DNA of 64,000 nucleotides from Oceanobacillus iheyensis HTE831. Its GTDB lineage: Bacteria > Bacillota > Bacilli > Bacillales > Amphibacillaceae. The notes under the pieces were generated by a model. That model did not search any database. It was given only the letters and a program-made list of their open reading frames with translations, and was not told the origin of the DNA. Both the position numbers and the translations under genes were made by a program. The DNA lies in the NCBI RefSeq assembly GCF_000011245.1, contig NC_004193.1:1404501-1468500 (forward strand). The letters are read 5' to 3'. Below, piece by piece: positions 17,317 to 25,874 of the stretch. Numbering within the stretch: the stretch's first letter is position 1; every line of letters starts with the position of its first letter.

Positions 17317-17391
17317 TGATACCTTTATATGTTACGTATTCTTCCATTATAAACAATGGAAGAATAGTAAACGTGTGAAGGTATTTTTTAT
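17317..17391 (+). terminator. Nested terminator after the permease
   Basis: The inner stem ATTCTTCCATT / AATGGAAGAAT and outer stem ATACCTT / AAGGTAT end in TTTTTT. Confidence 0.8.
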
Positions 17392-17474
17392 CTAATTTAA
17401 TATAAAAATAGGTTATACAAATTTGTCGAATATGTTAGAATAATTTTAATAATAAAACAAAGGAGTGATGACAA

Positions 17475-17513
17475 TTGAATGTGAAAAGGAATTACAAAAC
17501 AGATAGTACATAA
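17475..17513 (+). other. Possible 12-residue leader ORF before cstA
   Basis: AAAGGAGTGATGACAA-TTG opens MNVKRNYKTDST and stops. The ribosome site is as good as that of cstA. It may be a leader peptide or the relic of an older start region: the site and TTG-AAT start resemble those of cstA 127 bases later. Confidence 0.4.
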
Positions 17514-17546
17514 AAACTGACCAAAAATAGTCATGGTTGTACTAAA

Positions 17547-17560
17547 TAAAAGCGCTTACA
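17547..17560 (+). promoter_or_regulatory. Catabolite-responsive element (cre) for CcpA
   Basis: TAAAAGCGCTTACA matches the cre consensus TGWAANCGNTNWCA at 13 of 14 positions and lies 42 bases before cstA. In this position CcpA would act as a roadblock, shutting the operon when sugar is plentiful. Confidence 0.85.
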
Positions 17561-17601
17561 CATAAATTGATACAAATATATTTCAAAAAGGAGGTAATCA
17601 A

Positions 17602-19335
17602 TTGAATGCTATCGTTGTTGCTCTAATTGGTATTGTTATCTTTATATTGGGTTATCGTTATTATTCTAAGTTTGTTGCAGAAAAGATTTTTCGGTTAGAC
17701 CCAAACTATGTTACTCCTGCACATCGCTATAAAGATGGTGTGGATTATGTTCCGACAAATAAGTTTGTTTTGTGGGGGCATCATTTTACTTCTGTAGCAG
17801 GTGCAGCTCCAATACTCGGTCCCGCAATCGCAATCTATTGGGGATGGTTACCAGCTTTTCTATGGGTAGTATTAGGTACGGTATTTGCAGCAGGAGTTCA
17901 TGATTTCGGGACTTTAGCATTGTCTGTCCGCAATAAAGGATATTCTGTCGGTACCATTGCCGATAAGTTAATCGGTAGAAAAGGGAAGCTATTATTTTTA
18001 TTTATTATATTAATATTAGTTTTAATGGTAAATGCAGTATTTGCATGGGTAATTTCCAATTTATTTATTAGTTATCCATCTAGTGTTTTGCCAGTGTTTA
18101 TTCAAATACCGCTAGCAATCTGGATTGGATACGCTGCTTATAAACGAAGTAAAAAAATGTTAATCCCTTCTCTAGTTGCACTCGCTATCATGTATTTAAC
18201 GGCAATTTTAGCAAGTAGATTTGACTTTTTACAAATTGATCTTGTGCGTTTTATGGGTGGAGAAGATGGAGCAGGGTTGTTTGGGTTAGGAAGTGTATCA
18301 ACGGCATTTTTAATTTGGATTGTTATTCTAATGGTTTATGTGTATATTGCTTCGACATTGCCGGTATGGAAATTACTACAACCGAGAGATTTTATTAATT
18401 CACATCAGTTAGTAGTAGGACTAGGTATTCTTTATTTAGGGCTTATTTTCACAAATCCTAGTATTTCAGCTCCAGCTATTAATGAGAGCCCAGATAAAAG
18501 TCTATTGCCGTTACTATTTATTACCATAGCATGTGGGGCTATTTCCGGTTTTCATGGGCTGGTATCTTCTGGTACATCATCGAAGCAATTAAATAAAGAA
18601 ACAGATGCAAGATTCGTAGGTTATTTTGGGGCTGTAGGTGAAGGAGTACTTGCACTTGTATCTATACTTGCGGTAGGAACGTTATTTGCAAATACAGATG
18701 CATTTTCTCAAGCGTATGCATCATTTTCAGACGCAAACGCAATTGGACTAGGAAATTTTGTTGAAGGTGCAGCTAATCTGGCACAAGGATTATGGATACC
18801 AACTGAAATAGCTACAACAATAGTTTCTATCATAGTTGTTAGCTTTGCAGCGACAACATTAGATACATCCGTACGCCTTATGCGTTATATTATTGCAGAG
18901 TTAGGTATTGAATATAATATTAAGCCATTAACAAAAACACATGTTGCTACCTCGGTAGCCGTGTTATCCAGTACAGCTCTAGTTCTGATTCCAGAAGGGC
19001 CGAATGGATTTGGGTCTGGTGGTTATCTCATATGGCCATTATTTGGTACTGCAAACCAACTCCTAGCAGCGATAAGTTTATTCCTTATTTCGATTTGGTT
19101 AAAACGTAGAGGAAGTAACTATCTCGTCACACTCATTCCGATGATTTTCGTTATATTTATGACCTTATATGCGATGTTCCAACAAGTATTCTTTGAGTGG
19201 TCTTGGTTTGGAAGCGGATCAAATATGTTATTATTTGTATTAGGAGCAATCATTTTTGTATTTGCTATTTGGATTGCTTTAACCGCCTTTCATGAATTAA
19301 CGAAAAAACAAGATGATCCATTCGATAGAGAATAA
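17602..19335 (+). CDS. cstA: Carbon starvation protein CstA family transporter
   Basis: 577 residues with about 15 membrane helices. The CstA signature region is complete near the N-terminus: KFVLWGHHFTSVAGAAPILG, GPAIAIYWGWLPAFLWV, and FAAGVHDFGTLALSVR. Family members take up peptides or pyruvate under carbon limitation. The start is TTG, 8 bases after AAAGGAGG. A near-consensus cre site upstream supports carbon-source control. It heads a run of same-strand genes (Cys-Cys protein, ArsA-type ATPase, oxidoreductase) with short gaps and no terminator, so they probably form one operon. Confidence 0.95.
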   Translation: MNAIVVALIGIVIFILGYRYYSKFVAEKIFRLDPNYVTPAHRYKDGVDYVPTNKFVLWGHHFTSVAGAAPILGPAIAIYWGWLPAFLWVVLGTVFAAGVHDFGTLALSVRNKGYSVGTIADKLIGRKGKLLFLFIILILVLMVNAVFAWVISNLFISYPSSVLPVFIQIPLAIWIGYAAYKRSKKMLIPSLVALAIMYLTAILASRFDFLQIDLVRFMGGEDGAGLFGLGSVSTAFLIWIVILMVYVYIASTLPVWKLLQPRDFINSHQLVVGLGILYLGLIFTNPSISAPAINESPDKSLLPLLFITIACGAISGFHGLVSSGTSSKQLNKETDARFVGYFGAVGEGVLALVSILAVGTLFANTDAFSQAYASFSDANAIGLGNFVEGAANLAQGLWIPTEIATTIVSIIVVSFAATTLDTSVRLMRYIIAELGIEYNIKPLTKTHVATSVAVLSSTALVLIPEGPNGFGSGGYLIWPLFGTANQLLAAISLFLISIWLKRRGSNYLVTLIPMIFVIFMTLYAMFQQVFFEWSWFGSGSNMLLFVLGAIIFVFAIWIALTAFHELTKKQDDPFDRE

Positions 19336-19434
19336 CATGGATGATACTGCCTTTATAACTGGAACAATCATTACGTGTTGTGCTGGTTTTGAGGCAGTAT
19401 TTTCATTTTTCTATAAGAGAAAGGAGTGTTCATA

Positions 19435-19695
19435 ATGATGTTGGAAAATATAAAGAAACTAATTTCTTATTATGAGGAAGTCATAAGTTTGCCGCATCGT
19501 AATGAAGTAGCTAGAGAATTACGAAATGAGGATGATTTCTTTTTGCTATTACTTTATTCGGAAATGCTTGGAATCCCGAATCCAGTTTACTACTATACAT
19601 TAGAGTTGTACCCGTATATTATCGAAGATTTTCATGATTGGCATTTGCGAATGGGGATGGATAAATCTCCATTAAGTGGTATTCGTTGTTGCTAA
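19435..19695 (+). CDS. Small protein ending in Cys-Cys (cory-CC-star type)
   Basis: 86 residues, no membrane helix. The chain is mostly helical and rich in Leu, Tyr and acidic residues, with LLLLYSEMLGIPNPVYYYTL in the centre and SGIRCC as the last six residues. The terminal Cys-Cys-stop is the hallmark I recall for the so-called cory-CC-star family, whose genes accompany CstA and ArsA-type ATPases. No activity is established to my knowledge. A metal, metalloid or thiol hand-over role is possible. The start is ATG 8 bases after AAAGGAG. It lies between cstA and the ATPase. Confidence 0.75.
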   Translation: MMLENIKKLISYYEEVISLPHRNEVARELRNEDDFFLLLLYSEMLGIPNPVYYYTLELYPYIIEDFHDWHLRMGMDKSPLSGIRCC

Positions 19696-19716
19696 TAGTT
19701 GAGAGGGGGATTTGGT

Positions 19717-20640
19717 GTGGAAGTATTACATAAACGTATTATTTTTGTTGGTGGTAAGGGGGGAGTAGGTAAGTCAAGTTCTGCTGCTGCAATTGCTTGG
19801 AAATTAGCAAAGGAGGGCAATAAGACATTACTTATATCAACCGACCCTGCACATAATGTGGGGGATATATTTCAAACCACCATAGGCGGGAAAATAAAAA
19901 AATTAGCTAATTCCCTTTATGGATTAGAGATTGACCCTGAAATAGAGACTGAATCTTATATCCGATCCGTGAAGGAAAATATTCAAGGTGTGGTTCATGT
20001 AGGAATGATTGAGGAGGTTAATCGACAGCTGGATACTGCAAAAGCCTCTCCTGGTGCAGACGAAGCAGCTTTATTTGATAAATTAATCTCAATTATTTTG
20101 GAAGAAGGGAATCAGTTTGATAAACTAATATTTGATACTGCTCCAACTGGACATACGATTCGCTTGTTGACCCTACCGGAATTAATGGGAATTTGGATAG
20201 AGGGATTATTAAAAAAACGAAAGAAAACGAACGATAATTATTCGCAACTATTGAATGACGGAGCACCTGTAGAAGATCCAATATACGATGTTTTACATGA
20301 AAGACAGCTTCGTTTCTCAAAAGCAAGAGAAATTTTACTCGATCAACAACAAACAGGCTTTCTATTTGTATTAAATCCTGAACGACTTCCTATATTGGAA
20401 ACAAAAAAGGCCATCGATTTGTTAGGACAGTACCATCTTCTTGTTGATACTGTAATAATAAATAAAGTGTTACCTGAAAATGTAGATGGCACGTTTTATA
20501 AAAGAAGAAAAGAGCACGAACAACAGTATATGAAATTAATTCATGAATATTTTCAAGATCAAAATAAAGTTATAATCCCTTTATTTACTGAAGATATAAC
20601 AAGTATGGAGCAATTGGAAAAAATGAATAGCTTTTTATAG
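19717..20640 (+). CDS. ArsA/Get3-family ATPase without cysteines
   Basis: About 307 residues, single ATPase domain. The deviant P-loop GGKGGVGKSS (residues 12-21), STDPAHNVGD (switch I) and DTAPTGHTIRLL (ArsA/Get3 signature, about 145) are intact. ArsA uses cysteines to bind arsenite and eukaryotic Get3 uses a CXXC zinc clasp. This protein has no cysteine at all. Its job is therefore unlikely to be arsenite export, and no arsB is nearby. The neighbour upstream ends in Cys-Cys and may supply thiols. GTG start 6 bases after GAGGGGGA; a TTG six codons earlier has no site. Confidence 0.87.
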   Translation: MEVLHKRIIFVGGKGGVGKSSSAAAIAWKLAKEGNKTLLISTDPAHNVGDIFQTTIGGKIKKLANSLYGLEIDPEIETESYIRSVKENIQGVVHVGMIEEVNRQLDTAKASPGADEAALFDKLISIILEEGNQFDKLIFDTAPTGHTIRLLTLPELMGIWIEGLLKKRKKTNDNYSQLLNDGAPVEDPIYDVLHERQLRFSKAREILLDQQQTGFLFVLNPERLPILETKKAIDLLGQYHLLVDTVIINKVLPENVDGTFYKRRKEHEQQYMKLIHEYFQDQNKVIIPLFTEDITSMEQLEKMNSFL

Positions 20641-20654
20641 AAAGGAAGATTTTG

Positions 20655-21635
20655 ATGAGAGGGTTAGTACACGAACGTAATCAAGTAACAATCAAAGATA
20701 TGGACGAGCCAACACCAGCTTCAAATGAAGTTGTTGTTAAATTAAAGGCAGCTGGCTTAAATCGAAGAGACTTGGCAATTCCGAAACGTAGAGGCGATGA
20801 ACAAGAAGCTTTAATTCTTGGCTCTGATGGTGCTGGAGTGATCGATTCTATTGGAGATGAAGTAGAGAACGTACAAGTTGGTGATGAAGTGATAATTAAT
20901 CCATCATTAAGATGGAAGCAAAATAGTGATGCACCTCCGAAAGGATTTGATATTTTAGGAATGCCTGATCACGGAACTATAGCTGAGAAAATTGTAATTG
21001 CTTCAGACCAAGTAGAACCAAAGCCATCTTATTTGTCTTGGGAAGAGGCAGCAGTGTTTTCGTTGGCAGCACTTACAGGTTATCGGGCAATCTTTACGAA
21101 AGGTAAGTTACAACCGGGGGAGACTGTATTTATTCCAGGTGCGGGAAGTGGAGTTGCATCATTTCTAATTCATTTTGCTAAAAATCATGGTGCACGAGTA
21201 ATTACTACATCTCGTAGTAAGGATAAACAAGAAAAAGCAAAGGATTTAGGAGCAGACGTTGTATTGGATACTTCGGATGATTGGGAAGCAGCTTTACAGG
21301 ACGAGACGATAGATATGGTTATTGACAGTGTAGGAAAAGCCACTTTTCATCGCTCTTTAGCAGTACTGAAAAAAGGGGGAAGATTTGTTACATTCGGGGC
21401 AACGACGGAAGATGTCATTGATTTTGACTTACGTTCATTCTTCTATGGACAATACCAATTAATCGGCACAACGATGGGATGTAAAGAAGAGTTAGAGGCT
21501 GCATTAAATCATTACATTAAATATGAAACACGTCCTGTTGTAGATAAAGTATTTAACTTAGAAGAAAGCCTAGATGCTTTAGAGTATTTAAAAGAAGGGA
21601 AACAATTTGGGAAGGTAGCGATACGTATTTCATAA
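20655..21635 (+). CDS. Medium-chain dehydrogenase/reductase, quinone-oxidoreductase-like (YogA-like)
   Basis: 326 residues. The GroES-like domain (1-130) contains AAGLNRRDL and LGSDGAGVIDSIGDEV. The Rossmann domain carries IPGAGSGVASFLIHFAK (about 158-175), binding NAD(P)H. The catalytic zinc ligands of true alcohol dehydrogenases are missing, as in the zinc-independent quinone reductase branch. It follows the ATPase gene by 14 bases and is likely in the same operon. AAAGGAAG precedes the ATG. No clear terminator is seen after it. Confidence 0.88.
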   Translation: MRGLVHERNQVTIKDMDEPTPASNEVVVKLKAAGLNRRDLAIPKRRGDEQEALILGSDGAGVIDSIGDEVENVQVGDEVIINPSLRWKQNSDAPPKGFDILGMPDHGTIAEKIVIASDQVEPKPSYLSWEEAAVFSLAALTGYRAIFTKGKLQPGETVFIPGAGSGVASFLIHFAKNHGARVITTSRSKDKQEKAKDLGADVVLDTSDDWEAALQDETIDMVIDSVGKATFHRSLAVLKKGGRFVTFGATTEDVIDFDLRSFFYGQYQLIGTTMGCKEELEAALNHYIKYETRPVVDKVFNLEESLDALEYLKEGKQFGKVAIRIS

Positions 21636-21921
21636 GGTAATAAAATAGTTCTATACATCAGAGCAGTTGAAAATAGGGAGTAATCAAATCGGGTACTGAA
21701 TGAATCGGAACTACTTATTTTTGTTCGCAAAATAAGCTTGGTGCCTAAGTACCGTTGAAAAACCTATTTTCACACTGCAATGTTTTTTGATACAAGAATT
21801 CCTGTGGGATGAAGGCATAGGTGAGATACCGGCATATGAGCAACCCGATACTGACCAGTCCATGGACGAGCGGAATTTAATTCTAATCTTGATTATCAAT
21901 TAACACTTATAGTAGTCTTTC
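21636..21921. other. Unexplained intergenic segment with RNA-like folding potential
   Basis: There are 286 bases between convergent operons. GGTACT...AGTACC (about 21691-21753) enclose CTTATTTT / AAAATAAG, giving a stacked hairpin. The following 130 bases are GC-richer than usual here and stay open on both strands for over 50 codons without a ribosome site. It could be a structured RNA, a mobile-element relic at the end of the spoVA-type operon, or a decayed gene. I cannot assign it. Confidence 0.4.
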
Positions 21922-22779
21922 TTAATTTAAATGAGGTTCTAGAATACGCTTGACTTTGTTCATTTTTTCACTACAAGCTTGATAAATAGCTTTTGAAGTG
22001 GGATTATCTGTTGCTAAGGCAAAAAGTTCTAAATCTGCTTGTGATTTTTTTATCTTTGCTAATAGTAAAGCAGATTGATTTGGAGTCGCCACTGCTAGAT
22101 GATCGTCGTAAAGATCCACGTACAATTGACCTTGATGGTCTACTTGTCCTAGGAATACATTTTCTAGTGTGATATTTTGCTTTTCAAGTTCTGTATGAAG
22201 CCATTCTGGATTTAAAGCAGCATTTGCTAATGGTTCTAACATGATATTGCCATCCATAATGACTGTTTGCGGTTCTTTATCAGGCGCTACTGCTATTCCT
22301 AAATCTTTCGCTGTTAAAGGTCGGTTTTCTTTTTTAGGAAGTATATTGAATGTACCAGAAGGCTCTAGTACAGCAAATTCTACATCGGATGCTAAGAAAA
22401 CATTATTATCTCTTAGTTTTTCCATCAATTCATCAGTAGAGTACCCTTCTTTTTTCAAATTATCTTCCATTATTTTTCCATCTTGTATAAATACAGTGCT
22501 TTTTCCCTCTGTAAAATCTCGAACTCGTTTACTTTTTAAGGAGAGCTTTTCCATTCCATAAGGCACGATAAACCAGATAAACATAGCAAGCAGTGCATAA
22601 TAAAAATTAGTACTTGGATCCATGGTATGGACGGCAGCGATTCCTCCTAGCACAATGCCTGTAATGGTCTCAAAAATATTAAATTGTGATATCTGTTTTG
22701 TACCAAGCCACTTTACTAAAAGGAAAAGAATAATAATCAAGGTGAGGGATCGAAATATTACAATTGTCCATTCTGGCAT
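21922..22779 (-). CDS. DUF421-DUF1657 fusion membrane protein (2Duf type)
   Basis: 285 residues. Three N-terminal membrane helices (about 5-23, 33-50, 58-75) and the cytosolic DUF421 domain (to about 210) resemble YetF/YrbG. The last 45 residues (AKIKKSQADLELFALATDNP onwards) are a DUF1657 domain, clearly related to the two free DUF1657 proteins of this operon. In the B. subtilis spoVA2mob element the matching protein, called 2Duf, is credited with most of the extra wet-heat resistance of spores and sits in the spore inner membrane. It is the last gene of the operon here as well. Confidence 0.9.
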   Translation of the reverse strand: MPEWTIVIFRSLTLIIILFLLVKWLGTKQISQFNIFETITGIVLGGIAAVHTMDPSTNFYYALLAMFIWFIVPYGMEKLSLKSKRVRDFTEGKSTVFIQDGKIMEDNLKKEGYSTDELMEKLRDNNVFLASDVEFAVLEPSGTFNILPKKENRPLTAKDLGIAVAPDKEPQTVIMDGNIMLEPLANAALNPEWLHTELEKQNITLENVFLGQVDHQGQLYVDLYDDHLAVATPNQSALLLAKIKKSQADLELFALATDNPTSKAIYQACSEKMNKVKRILEPHLN

Positions 22780-22790
22780 ATGACATCCTC

Positions 22791-22994
22791 CTATGATTTA
22801 TATTGTGGTTCCTCTTTTGTCAATTTTATTACTTGATTGTTCATATCATTTTTTACTTCTTCTAAAAGTATATTTGCTTGTTCAATAGCTGATTGCAATT
22901 CAGTATTTCGAGTGGTCTCATGTAAGGACTCTAAGGCGCTTTCTATACTTTTTATGGAAGCGTAACAGCTTTTTACTTGTGATCCTACAGTCAT
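22791..22994 (-). CDS. DUF1657 protein, second copy
   Basis: 67 residues, all helical. MTVGSQVKSCYASIKSIESA opens with the same MTVG-QVK head as the first copy at 25.5 kb and ends EEPQYKS versus EEPQYRQ. It has no membrane segment. It lies 11 bases before the DUF421-DUF1657 gene and 12 bases after spoVAEb. The same position in spoVA2mob holds a DUF1657 gene. Function unknown; expected in forespore-expressed operons. Confidence 0.88.
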   Translation of the reverse strand: MTVGSQVKSCYASIKSIESALESLHETTRNTELQSAIEQANILLEEVKNDMNNQVIKLTKEEPQYKS

Positions 22995-23006
22995 AAATTA
23001 TAGCTC

Positions 23007-23357
23007 CTATCCTTTAGGTTTAAATATTAATGCTCCAATTACACCAAAAATGATTGCCGCTGAAATACCAGCACTTGTAACTTCAAACATCCCTGTTACT
23101 ACTCCAATTAGTCCATGCTTTTCAGCCTCTTGCATTGCTCCATGCACAAGAGAGTTACCAAAGCTAGTAATAGGAACTGTTGCTCCAGCGCCAGCAAAAT
23201 CAATTAAAGGCTCATATAATCCGATTCCATCTAGAATTGCACCACTAATAACTAAAATAGTCAGCGTATGTGCAGGAGAGAGTTTAAATACATCAAACAT
23301 TATTTGGCCAATCACGCAGATGAGGCCGCCGACCACAAAAGCCCAGAAAAAAATCAT
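23007..23357 (-). CDS. spoVAE: Stage V sporulation protein AE, SpoVAEb type
   Basis: 116 residues with four hydrophobic segments. [21 protein letters not shown] in the centre is the SpoVAC/SpoVAE family motif, shared with SpoVAC upstream. In spores these proteins form the channel that moves dipicolinic acid across the inner membrane. The ATG overlaps the spoVAD stop by four bases (ATGA), indicating translational coupling. Confidence 0.94.
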   Translation of the reverse strand: MIFFWAFVVGGLICVIGQIMFDVFKLSPAHTLTILVISGAILDGIGLYEPLIDFAGAGATVPITSFGNSLVHGAMQEAEKHGLIGVVTGMFEVTSAGISAAIIFGVIGALIFKPKG

Positions 23358-24370
23358 TCGTTATCACTCCCTGATTCAATAGATACTGCATGAGCAATAC
23401 AAGGAATAGGATCTTTTTGATTCACTGATAATGGAGAATGCAGGGACCCAGTCGCTACCATTAAGATACGTTTTAGTTTACCCTCAGCCATTTGTTTTAG
23501 AAAATGTCCGTAAGTTACAATAGCTGAACAGGCGGGACCACTAGCACCAGATAAGACTGGCTGACCTTCTCGATAAATGGTTAAGCCACAATCTACATAT
23601 TGATCAGGATTAATATCGATATTTCTTTCATGCATATAATCTAACGAAACTTCTCTACCAATATGTCCAAGATCTCCCGTAATAATTAAATCATAATAAG
23701 AAGGGTCAATATTCCTATCTTGTAGATGTGCCTCGATCGTATCAGCGGCAGCTGCAGCCATTGCCCCGCCCATATTAAATGGATCGGTCATTCCCATGTC
23801 TACGATTTTTCCAATCGTAGCGGATGTTACATAAGGTCCGTTTCCTTGTTTTGCTACTAATGCACAACCAGCGCCGGTTACTGTCCACTGCGCAGTAGGT
23901 GGTTTTTGTCCGCCATATTCTGTTGGGTAACGAAATTGTTTTTCTGCTGCAGCATTATGACTTGAAGCGCCAGTTAAAATATAATTTGCACCACCAGAAT
24001 TAATAATTGTTGCGGCAAGTGCTAAGCTTTCCATAGAGGTGGCACAAGCACTAAAAACACCTAAGTATGGTGTACCTACTGTTTTAGCAGCAAAACTAGT
24101 AGGGGTGATTTGATTTATTAAATCACCAGCAATAAAAAATTCAACATTTTCTTTTTCGATAGGGGATTTCTTTATCGCTATTTGACAAGCTTCTTCTAGC
24201 ATTTTTTGTTGTGCTTTTTCAAAGGAATCTTGTTTAATCCACATATCTTCGTGTAAAGTGTCAAAGGCTTCTGGAATACTTCCGTTTGCTTCAAAAGGTC
24301 CACCTACAGTTCCAGTTGTTATAATTGATGGTCTATTGATGAACTCCCATGTACGGTGCCCAGTTAACAT
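23354..24370 (-). CDS. spoVAD: Stage V sporulation protein AD
   Basis: 338 residues. [10 protein letters not shown] opens the protein as in all SpoVAD, followed by the thiolase/ketosynthase-like fold: [13 protein letters not shown] around 113, [12 protein letters not shown], and [16 protein letters not shown]. SpoVAD binds dipicolinic acid and is needed to load the spore core. The start ATG shares a base with the spoVAC stop (TAATG). GGGGTGG lies upstream. The gene is co-transcribed with the flanking spore genes. Confidence 0.95.
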   Translation of the reverse strand: MLTGHRTWEFINRPSIITTGTVGGPFEANGSIPEAFDTLHEDMWIKQDSFEKAQQKMLEEACQIAIKKSPIEKENVEFFIAGDLINQITPTSFAAKTVGTPYLGVFSACATSMESLALAATIINSGGANYILTGASSHNAAAEKQFRYPTEYGGQKPPTAQWTVTGAGCALVAKQGNGPYVTSATIGKIVDMGMTDPFNMGGAMAAAAADTIEAHLQDRNIDPSYYDLIITGDLGHIGREVSLDYMHERNIDINPDQYVDCGLTIYREGQPVLSGASGPACSAIVTYGHFLKQMAEGKLKRILMVATGSLHSPLSVNQKDPIPCIAHAVSIESGSDNE

Positions 24371-24849
24371 TAGAATCCACCCCATTGAATAAGAATAGTT
24401 TTAATTAGTGCAACAACAAATGCGGAAAATACACCGTAGACTATGACAGGTCCTGCTAGCTTTAACATATTTCCGCCGACACCTAAGATAAATCCTTCTG
24501 TACGATGTTCAATAGCGGCTGAAATAACCGCATTACCAAATCCAGAAACAGGAACCGCAGAACCAGCGCCAGCAAATTGACCAATTCGATCGTATACACC
24601 AAATCCCGTTAATAACATGGTTATAAAAATCAGTGTTGCAGTCGTAGGATTACCGACTGTTTGTTCTGTAAATTGAAATTGATAAATATAAAATGTAGAA
24701 ATAATTTGTCCAATAAAGCAGATTAACCCGCCAATTAGGAATGCTTTAATACAATTTTTTAGTATCGGGCGTTTAACTTCTCTTTTTTCTTGGAAATCTT
24801 GGTATTGTTGTTGTTCAGGCGGTAAATTCTTCTTTTTGTTATCAGCCAT
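24370..24849 (-). CDS. spoVAC: Stage V sporulation protein AC
   Basis: 159 residues: a charged N-terminus (MADNKKKNLPPEQQ) then four or five membrane helices. FAGAGSAVPVSGFGNAVISA carries the family motif. SpoVAC is the mechanosensitive channel of the spore inner membrane that passes Ca-dipicolinate. I use the ATG after AAAGGGTGAG. A longer reading frame upstream has no ribosome site and would overlap the preceding lipoprotein gene. Confidence 0.95.
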   Translation of the reverse strand: MADNKKKNLPPEQQQYQDFQEKREVKRPILKNCIKAFLIGGLICFIGQIISTFYIYQFQFTEQTVGNPTTATLIFITMLLTGFGVYDRIGQFAGAGSAVPVSGFGNAVISAAIEHRTEGFILGVGGNMLKLAGPVIVYGVFSAFVVALIKTILIQWGGF

Positions 24850-24865
24850 TGCACTCACCCTTTCT

Positions 24866-25330
24866 TCAAGTTTGTTCTCTAGCAAGGTGAATAATTCTAT
24901 CCACTTCTTTATTGATCTGTTTATTGGTAATATCATTTTGTTTAATCTTTTTTTCAATTTCTCTTGTTTCAATTAATATTTTCTTATCTGTAGAAAGCTC
25001 TACATGTTCACCTTTAAATTCTTGTTCTAATAACTTTTGGTACTGTTTTCGTTTTTTGGCTAACATAAAACGTTTGTGATGCTCTATATTAACAGTCACG
25101 AGTAACGTATGCTTCGTATTGACAGCATGTACTTCCGTAACTTCTTCGAATTGAGATAGTAGTTCTTTTGCTTTGTTAGAAGGTTGCTGACGAATAATAT
25201 TAAAATTGGTATTTATTTGTTCGATAGATGGGTTTTTATTAGGATCTTGTGTATTTTGATCCGTTTCCTGGTTACATGCTGTTAATAAAAATATACATAT
25301 AATAGCTATCCATATAATTTTTTTCCTCAT
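24866..25330 (-). CDS. YhcN/YlaJ-family spore lipoprotein
   Basis: 154 residues. The lipoprotein signal MRKKIIWIAIICIFLLTAC has the lipobox Cys at 19. Then an acidic/Asn linker and the YhcN/YlaJ domain follow, with ATVNIEHH-like VTVNIEHHKRF and a basic C-terminal helix. Family members sit in the spore inner membrane. It precedes spoVAC by 16 bases. The same gene occupies this slot in the spoVA2mob operon. GTGAGG is 9 bases before the chosen ATG. Confidence 0.88.
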   Translation of the reverse strand: MRKKIIWIAIICIFLLTACNQETDQNTQDPNKNPSIEQINTNFNIIRQQPSNKAKELLSQFEEVTEVHAVNTKHTLLVTVNIEHHKRFMLAKKRKQYQKLLEQEFKGEHVELSTDKKILIETREIEKKIKQNDITNKQINKEVDRIIHLAREQT

Positions 25331-25515
25331 CTTCAAATACCTCACTTTTTGTATGTAAATGAGATAGGGACAAAAAGTAATAAAACAAAAGACAATCAAA
25401 CAAAAAAGGAAGGAGTAATCATTGATGTGTAACAGTTTTAGTGTAATTGATTCTTCACAAATGGTTGATTATCTTTTGAAATTAACCTTCTATGCTATGT
25501 CCCAATCTCTATATA

Positions 25516-25719
25516 TTATTGACGATATTGCGGTTCTTCTTGTTCGATTTGTTGCATACGTGGCTCCACACTATCTAGAATAGCTTGTGTTTGTTGCGCA
25601 GCTTGCTGATAAATTTGTTGCGCTTGCTTGTTTTCTGTTTGTAAGGCAAATTGTTCAAAGCTAGCTTGTGCGCTTTTTAATCCTGCAATGGTTTGTTTTA
25701 CTTGTGTTCCAACGGTCAT
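25516..25719 (-). CDS. DUF1657 protein, first copy
   Basis: 67 residues; MTVGTQVKQTIAGLKSAQAS, then a Gln-rich helix, ending EQEEPQYRQ. It is the promoter-proximal gene of the seven-gene spore operon, with GATGAGG before the ATG. About 185 bases separate it from the lipoprotein gene, more than the other gaps. I could not pick out a confident sigma-G promoter by eye. Confidence 0.87.
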   Translation of the reverse strand: MTVGTQVKQTIAGLKSAQASFEQFALQTENKQAQQIYQQAAQQTQAILDSVEPRMQQIEQEEPQYRQ

Positions 25720-25874
25720 ATTACCTCATCCTTTCTTTAACAGATATACATATTTATTTTGTAAACACACTCTCTTTTTTATTCTTTTAATACATTTCCA
25801 TTTAATGACAAGAAAAAATAAATGAAACTTTTTACATAGGTAAGTCGTCTAATATAATAGGGAGAGTAGGTAAA

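Noticed and set aside
25424..25582. Plus-strand ORF of about 52 codons with a strong AAGGAGTAATCATTG-ATG start, antisense to the end of a DUF1657 gene
   Set aside because: It overlaps a well-supported gene, has no family resemblance, and a chance ribosome site in AT-rich DNA is likely.
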